In this document: one piece after another, positions 1 through 6,222 of the stretch
How the letters are laid out: each line of letters begins with the position of its first letter
Position numbering within the stretch: position 1 is the stretch's first letter
Origin: an uncultured Ruminococcus sp.
GTDB lineage: Bacteria; Bacillota; Clostridia; Oscillospirales; Acutalibacteraceae
Assembly (NCBI GenBank): GCA_902773035.1
Contig: CACYDB010000187.1
Location: 1-13,104, forward strand
Direction: 5' to 3'
DNA length: 13,104 nucleotides
Program-made: the position numbers and the translations under genes
The notes under the pieces: model-generated
The model's database searches: none
The model's input: only the letters and a program-made list of their open reading frames with translations
What the model was told of the DNA's origin: nothing

Positions 1-43
1 GCCTTTCTTAACAGTTATATTTTACATAAACAAAGGAAAAATT

Positions 44-76
44 CTGACAAAACTCTCCTCTCCTTTAGGCTATAAT
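44..76 (+). promoter_or_regulatory. spoIIE promoter with 21-bp spacer
   Basis: A -35-like CTGACA (44-49, five of six matches to TTGACA) and a perfect -10 TATAAT (71-76) are separated by 21 bp rather than the usual 17. In B. subtilis the spoIIE promoter is a sigma-A promoter with exactly this over-long 21-bp spacing, and it needs phosphorylated Spo0A to fire. The same geometry ahead of spoIIE here is seen directly; Spo0A dependence is inferred. The sequence TTCTGACA around the -35 resembles a 0A box (TTCGACA) only imperfectly. The untranslated leader would be about 20 nt. Confidence 0.65.
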
Positions 77-91
77 CTAACTACCAAATAC

Positions 92-97
92 AAAGGA
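92..97 (+). promoter_or_regulatory. Ribosome binding site that sets the spoIIE start
   Basis: AAAGGA lies 8 nt ahead of the ATG at 106. The in-frame ATG at 97 overlaps this site and has no Shine-Dalgarno sequence of its own at proper distance, so 106 is the better start. Confidence 0.7.
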
Positions 98-105
98 TGT
101 CTGAA

Positions 106-2409
106 ATGAACAATCAAAAGGTCGCAACCTATGAAAATGAAAACAGCCCCCTCCTTCGCTCAGTTGTCGAGAGCGGACTGTACCTGCTTTTCGGCGTGAT
201 TATCTGCCGAGGCGTGATTTTTTCCGCGCTGGCTCCGTTCGGATGCAGTTACGTTGCCTCAGCGCCTCGCCGCAGACTCTTTTTCGCAACCCTCGGCGTT
301 TCCCTCGGATATATCCTTCTCAAGCCGCGCGACGCGTTTAGATATGTCGCCGTTACCGTAGCGATTGCGCTTGTGCGATGGCTCGCCGAGGATATCAAAC
401 CCCTCAGCTCCTCTATCATCTACGCTCCCGCCGTAGCTTTTACGCCCGTTTTCGCCTCGGGTGTTGTGATGATGTTCACGAACACAAGCACCCTCACAGA
501 CTTCTCTCTCGTCGTGGTTGAGGCGCTTATGGCGGCAGGCGCGGCGTTCTTTATCAGCCGCAGCCTTTTTCTCGTAGCCTCGGGCAGACGGCTCGGAAGC
601 TTCACTCAGGCGGAGCTCTCGGGGCTTGTTATGACCGCCTGTGTGCTGATTTTATCCGTCGGCAGTATTCAGCTCGAGGGAATATCCCTCGGGCGTATTA
701 TCGCGGCTGTAGCGGTTCTGCTGTGCGCGAGGTATGGCTCGGCGGCAGGCGGCGCGGTTTCGGGAGTATGCGCGGGCGCGGTGTTCGGACTCAGTGAGGC
801 GGGGCTGGGCTTTCTGTGCGGAGGGTTCAGCTTCGGAGGACTTGTCGCGGGGCTTTTCGCGGGAGTCGGCAAGCTCGGCGTATGTCTGAGCTTCATTATC
901 TGCAACTCTGTTTTTCTCTTGTCATCGGCTGAAAGCTCGCTCGTCCTGCCTGTTTTTGTCGAGACGGTTATCGCCTCGGCGGTGTTTATGCTCCTTCCGC
1001 GCGAGGTAGAGCGGTTCATAACGCCGCTGTTTCTTTCGCGCGAGAGTACGCGCGGAGAGCAGTCGCTGAGAAATTCTGTCGTAATGCGGCTTGACTTCGC
1101 CTCTAACGCGCTTAAAAACGTCGAGGGCTGCGTGAACTCCGTCAGCCGCCATCTGAAAAAGCTCTACGCGCCTGATATTGAGCGTGTTTTTGAGACTACG
1201 CGCGAGGACGTATGCTCGTCGTGCGGTCTGCGAGTTTTCTGCTGGGAAAGGCAGGAGAATGTAACGCGCGAGGACTTTCAGAGGCTCGCCGCGCCCTTGA
1301 AGTCGCAGGGCTTTGTAAACGAGAGCGACGTCGGGAACCTGTTTTCAAAGAAATGCTGCCGCGCCGTCGAGCTCTCTGACAGAATCAATTCCAACTACCG
1401 CGACTATCTCGGCGGTCTTGAGGCGGCTCAGAGGGTAGGCGAGGTCAGAGGGCTTGTAGCGGGACAGTTTGCGGGCTTATCGGAGATTTTGGGCGATTTA
1501 GCGGAGGAATTTGAAAATTACAAGAGCTTTGATCCCGATTCCTCCGCGCGCGTGACGGAGTATCTGCGCTCAAAGTCGCTCACGCCTGTAGAGTGCGGCT
1601 GTATGATAGACAGCGGCGGACGTATGACGGTAGAGATTCAGCTCACGGGTCGCGCGAGGCTTCACAGGCAGGAGCTTTGCAGGGATATTTCCGCGCTGTG
1701 CGGACGGTGCTTTGACACGCCCGTGATCACCGAAATCGGTTCGCGCAAGCGTGTACTGCTCAGCGAGGTGCCCGTCTTTGATATCGAGGTCGGAGTTTTT
1801 CAGCACGTATACAAAAACAGCCGCCTCTGCGGCGACTGTGTAAACTGTTTTTCAAACGGCTTCGGTGATTTTGTCGCCGTTGTCAGCGACGGTATGGGAA
1901 CAGGCGGCAGAGCTGCGGTTGACAGCAATATGACCGTGTCGATTCTGACTAAGCTGCTCAAAGCGGGTCTCAGCGAGGACAGCGCCATCAGGGTCGTGAA
2001 CTCCGCGCTCATGGTCAAAAGCGAGGATGAGAGCCTTGCCACCGTGGACTTGCTCAGGGTGAATCTCTTCACGGGCAGGTGCTCGCTCAGTAAGGCGGGC
2101 GCGCCGTTCACGTTCATAAGAAAGGGCGGTCACGTAATCAAAAAGACCGCGTCGTCGCTCCCTGTCGGGATCCTGGGCGACATAAGCTGTTCAAGCGATT
2201 CATCAAAGCTTACGGGAGGAGATGTGGTGGTAATGATTTCTGACGGAGCGGTCACAAGCGACGAGAAGTGGCTCGAAAAGCTGATACGCGATCATAAGGG
2301 CAGCAGCTCGGACTTGGCTGAGGCTGTGGTCAGCGAGGCGCTCAAACGCCGCTCAGACGGTCACGACGACGACATAACCGCCGTCGCCGTCAAACTAATA
2401 GAGAACTGA
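106..2409 (+). CDS. spoIIE: Stage II sporulation protein E (SpoIIE), serine phosphatase
   Basis: SpoIIE is the septum-associated PP2C-type phosphatase that dephosphorylates SpoIIAA in the forespore, freeing sigma-F, and it also interacts with FtsZ at the polar division site. The predicted 767 residues fit the family (827 in B. subtilis). Residues about 15-310 form a hydrophobic block of roughly ten membrane helices. A linker follows with the family-typical cysteine cluster CxxC-x5-CW near residues 370-380 and a CC pair near 420. The C-terminal PP2C domain (about 560-767) keeps its metal-binding acidic motifs: GDF...SDGMGTG (D588, D595), ISDGAV (D713) and HDDDIT (754-756). Start 106 is chosen over the in-frame ATG at 97 because AAAGGA at 92-97 is correctly spaced only for 106. 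It is monocistronic, with its own promoter and terminator. It marks a genome with the sporulation programme. I am very sure of the identity. Confidence 0.97.
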   Translation: MNNQKVATYENENSPLLRSVVESGLYLLFGVIICRGVIFSALAPFGCSYVASAPRRRLFFATLGVSLGYILLKPRDAFRYVAVTVAIALVRWLAEDIKPLSSSIIYAPAVAFTPVFASGVVMMFTNTSTLTDFSLVVVEALMAAGAAFFISRSLFLVASGRRLGSFTQAELSGLVMTACVLILSVGSIQLEGISLGRIIAAVAVLLCARYGSAAGGAVSGVCAGAVFGLSEAGLGFLCGGFSFGGLVAGLFAGVGKLGVCLSFIICNSVFLLSSAESSLVLPVFVETVIASAVFMLLPREVERFITPLFLSRESTRGEQSLRNSVVMRLDFASNALKNVEGCVNSVSRHLKKLYAPDIERVFETTREDVCSSCGLRVFCWERQENVTREDFQRLAAPLKSQGFVNESDVGNLFSKKCCRAVELSDRINSNYRDYLGGLEAAQRVGEVRGLVAGQFAGLSEILGDLAEEFENYKSFDPDSSARVTEYLRSKSLTPVECGCMIDSGGRMTVEIQLTGRARLHRQELCRDISALCGRCFDTPVITEIGSRKRVLLSEVPVFDIEVGVFQHVYKNSRLCGDCVNCFSNGFGDFVAVVSDGMGTGGRAAVDSNMTVSILTKLLKAGLSEDSAIRVVNSALMVKSEDESLATVDLLRVNLFTGRCSLSKAGAPFTFIRKGGHVIKKTASSLPVGILGDISCSSDSSKLTGGDVVVMISDGAVTSDEKWLEKLIRDHKGSSSDLAEAVVSEALKRRSDGHDDDITAVAVKLIEN

Positions 2410-2412
2410 ATC

Positions 2413-2446
2413 GGGGCTATCGCACTGCGATAGCCCCTTGCTTTTG
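2413..2446 (+). terminator. Terminator after spoIIE
   Basis: An almost perfect hairpin (arms GGGGCTATCG and CGATAGCCCC, 2413-2437, loop CACTG) is followed by TTGCTTTT. It lies 3 nt past the spoIIE stop and between convergent genes. On the minus strand the hairpin begins about 14 nt past the flippase-like gene but lacks a U-tract, so it probably works mainly for spoIIE. Confidence 0.85.
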
Positions 2447-2451
2447 TAAAG

Positions 2452-3498
2452 TTATTCTGATTCTTTCTTATCTTCGCTTTTCTTAAGGAATGAGAACGGT
2501 CCTGTTAGAGCAATTACGCCATAGTAATTAATTACTCGCCAAATCAATGCCGCGCTCTTGAGCGTTCCGTGGATAAAGTATTTGCCGAAGAATACCGTGA
2601 AGCCGAGCTCCGCGGCGCCTGAGGCTCCGGGAATCGGCACCATACTGCTCATAAGGTTTACGAATGCCTGTGATGAAATCAGCTGTAACGGCGTGGCAAA
2701 ATCAAAGCCGAATGAGCGGAAAATGAAGTAGGGGATAATGAACATCGCGATAAACTCGAGGAACGTAAAGATGAACGCGATTATGAGCAGCTTTGGCTTT
2801 TTGTAGATGTCCTTGTTGCTGGTGTGGAATTCCTCGAGCTGTTTTTCGATTTCCTTTATTTTTTCGTCAACGTTCTTGACAATCTTGATTTTATTCAGGA
2901 CTTTCGCGAGGAACATAATCAGCCTTCTCGAGAGCTTCGGCGAGAAGCTGAACAGCAGGAAGATCGCCGTAACAGCGAGCTGTGTCGCGAAGCCGAATAG
3001 CAGGAGAGGTACGAGCATCGGGATTTTGTGGTTGGACTCGATAATAAACGGAATGTTCAGCAATACGGCGAGCACGCTTATTAAGGTAAGGCAAATCTGA
3101 TACACCATAAACTTCTGAATAAGCCTTGACGTACCATAGCCTACGCTTACGCCGCGCAGGGAGTGAAGAAGATAAACCTGCATCGGCTGACCGCCTGTTG
3201 AGGACGGCGTGACCGCTGACCAGAATAAACCCATAAACGCTACCCTGACCGCATCCATAAATTTGAAATTTTTGTATCCGTCGTGAATAAAGGCGTAGAT
3301 CACAATAGCCTCGCAAAGCATAAATACAAGCTCAGCGCCGACCGCGGCGGCAACCCAGTACCAGATTACCGTTGTGTTGGAATGAATCAGGTCGTTGAGA
3401 CCGTCCTTGCTGAAAAAGAAGTACAGCACGATTCCGACACACAGTCCGATGACGCACGCGTTGAAAATATACTTCGGTTTAAAAATCGAGTTTTTCAT
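2452..3498 (-). CDS. Lysylphosphatidylglycerol synthase TM-domain (flippase-like) membrane protein
   Basis: This polytopic protein of 348 residues belongs to the LPG_synthase_TM / YbhN-like family (UPF0104), the membrane part of MprF-type lipid flippases found here without a catalytic synthetase domain. About seven to eight hydrophobic helices are visible, starting at residues 11-30. Two family-type signatures are present: TPSSTGGQP (97-105) and PIPGASGAAELGF (288-300), the latter resembling the P-PG-G--E motif. A charged loop rich in Lys and Glu (about 200-235) separates the two halves, and the C terminus is charged. AAGGAG lies 4 nt before the ATG, slightly close but usable. It is the last gene of a minus-strand operon, 23 nt after the serpin-like gene. 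Together with the glycosyltransferase two genes upstream, a role in translocating a glycolipid or isoprenoid-linked sugar is a reasonable inference, but the substrate cannot be read from sequence. Confidence 0.85.
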   Translation of the reverse strand: MKNSIFKPKYIFNACVIGLCVGIVLYFFFSKDGLNDLIHSNTTVIWYWVAAAVGAELVFMLCEAIVIYAFIHDGYKNFKFMDAVRVAFMGLFWSAVTPSSTGGQPMQVYLLHSLRGVSVGYGTSRLIQKFMVYQICLTLISVLAVLLNIPFIIESNHKIPMLVPLLLFGFATQLAVTAIFLLFSFSPKLSRRLIMFLAKVLNKIKIVKNVDEKIKEIEKQLEEFHTSNKDIYKKPKLLIIAFIFTFLEFIAMFIIPYFIFRSFGFDFATPLQLISSQAFVNLMSSMVPIPGASGAAELGFTVFFGKYFIHGTLKSAALIWRVINYYGVIALTGPFSFLKKSEDKKESE

Positions 3499-3521
3499 AT
3501 TTCTCCTTGAGATTGCTCACG

Positions 3522-4784
3522 TTAAATGCTCGAGATAATTCCCGCGTAGAGCGGAATGTAGCTCTCGTTGTCAACAATTAAGAATACGAACGGGCGGTTG
3601 AGCTCGACCTTGTTGTCGGGCTTATTCTTTTGGTTAGAGGTGAGGTTCGGTTTATCTGAGCCGATTCCCGCCTCATTGACGCTCAGCTCTAAGCTCTGAT
3701 GAATTCCGCCCACAGAGCCTTTGAGATTGAGGGAGAGGTTTTTCAGACTGCCGTCCTGTTTGAAAAGCTCATACACGCCGTTTTTGTTCAGCGTGTTTGT
3801 CAGCTCATCCTCGTATTTGACGGTGAATTTAGGAAGCGAGGCTTCGCAGGTTTTAAGCGCGTTCATAGAGGAGAGTATATCGAGATACTCGTCGCAGTCG
3901 AGCCCCTTTACAAACTGATAAATATTTATATCCTCATCAGGCAGGAGCGCGATAAGCTTGCAGGGAGTGTTCTTGAAGCTTTTTTCAAAGCCCGTACAGC
4001 GCTTGCCCTTCAGGAAAAACTCAGTGCTCGTCATAAACTCGGCGTTGACGGCGCCGTGACTTCCGCTGAACATATCTGTCTTTGTGTCCTGCCTGTCGTA
4101 GCCGTTGAGCCATTTGTCGCGCATAAGCGCGGAGCCTGTTGAGATAATCGAGGAATTAGAGGGGAGAGGGGGGCTCAGGAGCTTTTCTACCTTTTTATTC
4201 GTCTGCTCCGATATGTAATCGTTGATTTTTTCCGTGGATTTTTCGTCGGAGAAATCAAGTCTGAAAATCCCCTGCTTATAGAAATCGGCGTTTTTCAGCA
4301 GAAACTGCTGACCGGGCTCAATTTCTGAGTTGAGAAAGAGATTGCTCTGCACGTCAACGTAATAACCCTTTTTCTTATTGCTGAGGGCTTTGAGCCTGCT
4401 GAAAAAGTACGCGTTGCACTCGTTGAGCGACTCAACGGGCTGATTCTTACCCGTTAAGTCCTTTAGCTCCTTGAGGCTTGTGTCCGAGGCGGCGTTCTCA
4501 AGAAGTGAGAGCTGTGAGTATAAGCCCGCGGACGCGATTATAGTATTGCCGTCGTTGTTATACATCGACTTCAAAAGCCTGAACGCGAAGTCCGAGGCGT
4601 AGGTTTTGTAGGAGGTGAACGACGGAGGGATCTCCGTTTTGCCGACCTTGAATTTATAGGCGAGGTTTTCGTCCGCCTTGACGTCCTTCATCATATCCTC
4701 GCCCGGAGTGTTTCCTCCCGAGCACGCGCATAAAAATGAGGCGCACAGAATGATAAGACACAGAAATAATGATAGCTTCTTCAA
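3522..4784 (-). CDS. Serpin-family lipoprotein
   Basis: This is a serpin-fold protein of about 420 residues exported as a lipoprotein. With a TTG start at 4784 the N terminus is KKLSLFLCLIILCASF followed by lipobox LCAC, giving lipidation at Cys21. AAGGAT at 4791-4796 is correctly spaced for this TTG and overlaps the stop codon of the upstream gene, suggesting translational coupling. A longer reading from an ATG at 4826 would place 14 polar residues before the signal peptide and overlap the upstream gene. Serpin landmarks: INDYISEQTNKKVEKLL (helix F region), a FMTSTEFF strand, LPKFTVKYEDELTNTLNKNG and RPFVFLIVDN near the C terminus (about 397-406). The reactive-loop hinge (about 370-380, NEAGIGSDKP) does not match the small-residue hinge EEGTEAAAAT of inhibitory serpins, so protease inhibition is doubtful. 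It is the middle gene of the operon. Family assignment is solid; its target is unknown. Confidence 0.88.
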   Translation of the reverse strand: MKKLSLFLCLIILCASFLCACSGGNTPGEDMMKDVKADENLAYKFKVGKTEIPPSFTSYKTYASDFAFRLLKSMYNNDGNTIIASAGLYSQLSLLENAASDTSLKELKDLTGKNQPVESLNECNAYFFSRLKALSNKKKGYYVDVQSNLFLNSEIEPGQQFLLKNADFYKQGIFRLDFSDEKSTEKINDYISEQTNKKVEKLLSPPLPSNSSIISTGSALMRDKWLNGYDRQDTKTDMFSGSHGAVNAEFMTSTEFFLKGKRCTGFEKSFKNTPCKLIALLPDEDINIYQFVKGLDCDEYLDILSSMNALKTCEASLPKFTVKYEDELTNTLNKNGVYELFKQDGSLKNLSLNLKGSVGGIHQSLELSVNEAGIGSDKPNLTSNQKNKPDNKVELNRPFVFLIVDNESYIPLYAGIISSI

Positions 4785-4788
4785 TTTA

Positions 4789-5901
4789 TTATCCTTGTCC
4801 GGCTGTAATCCTGAGTAACAGCTCATAAATCTTTTCGCTTGAATTTACGTTGAGAGTCTTTTTGCAGTTCTCGCTCATTTCGGCGAGCTTATTGTCGTCG
4901 CCGATAATATCCGCGACAGTTTTACCGGGCTTATCTCCGAGTGATACAGCGACGCCCTGTTCGATTAAGAAGGCTTCGTTATCAGCCTCCTGACCGGGAA
5001 AAGCGCTGTATATCGCCATCGGAAGTCTGCACTGCAGGCTTTCGGTAACGGTCAGACCGCCGGGCTTGGTGATGATCAAATCGGAGCAGTGCATATAGTC
5101 CTCAACGTTGTCAACGAACATCAAAAGCTTGGTATTCTTGCTGTCGATATAGTCCTCAAAGCGCTTGTAAAGCCTTGTGTTTCTTCCTGTGATGACGACA
5201 AACTGACAGTTTGCGGCGTTGTCCGCGATACTCTTGTAAACCTTTAGAACCTCGCTTACTCCGAAGCTGCCCGCCATAAAGAGAATTGTCTTTTTGCCTT
5301 TGGCAAGTCCGAGAGAGCGTTTGAGCTCGCTTCTGTCGGGAGAGGTCATAAATCTCTGGAACACGGGGATTCCGTAGATATGAATATTGTCTTGGCTGAT
5401 TCCGAAACGGTCACGCAAATCGTCGCTGATTTTCTGACTGGAAACGACATAGTGGTCGATTCCGTCAGCGTAGTAGGAGTGGTGCGCCTGAAAATCCGTG
5501 ACAATGGAAACTATCGGGATATCGAACGCGCCCTTCGTCTTTAAGTCGCCGAGCATAAGCGAAATAAACGGGTGGCAGGTGATGATTATGTCGGGCTTGA
5601 ACTCCTCAACAACGGGAAGAATATATTTGCCTTTTGAGCGGTTGATTTTCTCGCAGAGGTTGTTAAGCATAGATTCCTTGTCGGAGCCGCGGTAAAGCTT
5701 GCCGTAAAACTGCGGCATTCTCTTGGCGAGGGTAGTGTAGCCTCCGCAGATAAACGTATTATAAAACTTTCCTGTCTGGGCTATACCGTCGACAATGCTG
5801 ACGACGTGCTCAGAGGATCGCGTTTCAAAATATTCCTTCAATGCGGCGGCGGCGCGTTTATGCCCTCCGCCCGTTGAAGCGGTAAAAATAAGTATTCTCA
5901 T
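4789..5901 (-). CDS. MGDG synthase / UgtP-type glycosyltransferase (GT28)
   Basis: This enzyme of 370 residues is built like monogalactosyldiacylglycerol synthases and the diacylglycerol glucosyltransferase UgtP: an N-terminal MGDG_synth domain (about 10-170) and a C-terminal GT28 nucleotide-sugar domain (about 195-365). The N terminus MRILIFTASTGGGH carries the TGGGH loop (10-14) for the acceptor/nucleotide side, and KPGGLTVTES (279-288) is the typical sugar-nucleotide motif near the C terminus. It has no export signal and would act at the inner membrane face, moving a sugar from a UDP-sugar to a lipid, usually diacylglycerol. GGGGAG lies 6 nt before the ATG. It is the first gene of the three-gene operon and its stop codon overlaps the ribosome binding site of the serpin gene. 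MurG shares the fold, but the MGDG_synth-like N-terminal half favours the glycolipid group. Which sugar and how many are added is not visible. Confidence 0.9.
   Translation of the reverse strand: MRILIFTASTGGGHKRAAAALKEYFETRSSEHVVSIVDGIAQTGKFYNTFICGGYTTLAKRMPQFYGKLYRGSDKESMLNNLCEKINRSKGKYILPVVEEFKPDIIITCHPFISLMLGDLKTKGAFDIPIVSIVTDFQAHHSYYADGIDHYVVSSQKISDDLRDRFGISQDNIHIYGIPVFQRFMTSPDRSELKRSLGLAKGKKTILFMAGSFGVSEVLKVYKSIADNAANCQFVVITGRNTRLYKRFEDYIDSKNTKLLMFVDNVEDYMHCSDLIITKPGGLTVTESLQCRLPMAIYSAFPGQEADNEAFLIEQGVAVSLGDKPGKTVADIIGDDNKLAEMSENCKKTLNVNSSEKIYELLLRITAGQG
4791..4796 (-). promoter_or_regulatory. Ribosome binding site that sets the serpin TTG start
   Basis: Read on the minus strand, AAGGAT overlaps the TAA of the glycosyltransferase gene (4789-4791) and stands 6 nt before TTG 4784. 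The resulting protein begins directly with a lipoprotein signal peptide. Confidence 0.65.
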
Positions 5902-5989
5902 TACTGTCTCCCCATACTAAGCTACGGCAAATCTGTAAAATCAGCGTTACGGGAATGCTTTGCGAGCCGGTATTTAAACATATATAATC

Positions 5990-6018
5990 ATTATATATTA
6001 TTCTTATAAAAAATTCAA
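5990..6018 (-). promoter_or_regulatory. Sigma-A promoter of the glycosyltransferase operon
   Basis: On the minus strand TTGAAT (-35, 6018-6013) and TATAAT (-10, 5995-5990) are separated by exactly 17 bp. Transcription would start near 5983, giving a leader of about 80 nt before the ATG at 5901. The AT-rich surroundings make chance matches easier, so confidence is moderate. Confidence 0.55.
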
Positions 6019-6094
6019 TACATTTATATAGGCGAAAAACATAACTTGATTAATTTATGCGGTGAATAAAAGTGCAAGTTTAACAAATTTTGCC

Positions 6095-6109
6095 TTTTTT
6101 CGACAAAAA
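6095..6109. promoter_or_regulatory. Candidate Spo0A box
   Basis: TTTTTTCGACAAAAA contains TTCGACA, the reverse complement of the Spo0A box TGTCGAA, with the A/T flanks typical of good sites. It lies between two divergent promoters, about 80 bp upstream of the operon -35 and about 25 bp upstream of the VanW -35 candidate. Binding is inferred. An equally good match occurs by chance inside the CBS gene. Confidence 0.35.
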
Positions 6110-6129
6110 CATCATTTTCCACTTTATTT

Positions 6130-6157
6130 TTGCGTCAAAATGGTTTATTATTATATT
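6130..6157 (+). promoter_or_regulatory. Weak candidate promoter of the VanW gene
   Basis: TTGCGT (6130-6135), a 16-bp gap and TATATT (6152-6157) form a plausible but poor sigma-A promoter about 65 bp before the start codon. An alternative is TCGACA (6100-6105) with TTTATT (6123-6128), which would overlap the Spo0A box. Neither is convincing alone. Confidence 0.3.
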
Positions 6158-6207
6158 GAATTAAAATAGGTATTTATGGGCATTTCAGCCGAATAATACG
6201 CGAAAGT

Positions 6208-6217
6208 AAGGGGGTGA
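6208..6217 (+). promoter_or_regulatory. Ribosome binding site that sets the VanW TTG start
   Basis: AAGGGGGTGA matches the ideal AAGGAGGTGA in nine of ten positions and stands 5 nt before TTG 6223. The in-frame GTG at 6214 lies inside this site and cannot use it. Confidence 0.75.
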
Positions 6218-6222
6218 CTTCC

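Larger units (their letters stand above)
5902..6222. other. Divergent intergenic region, AT-rich
   Basis: No gene is seen in these 321 bases. They hold the minus-strand promoter of the glycosyltransferase operon (5990-6018), a perfect Spo0A-box sequence (6095-6109), a weaker candidate promoter for the VanW gene (6130-6157) and its ribosome binding site. The centre, about 5980-6030, is strongly AT-rich. Confidence 0.7.

Noticed and set aside
3289..3500. Plus-strand open frame opposite the flippase-like gene
   Set aside because: It is antisense to a recognised membrane protein and lacks its own signals.
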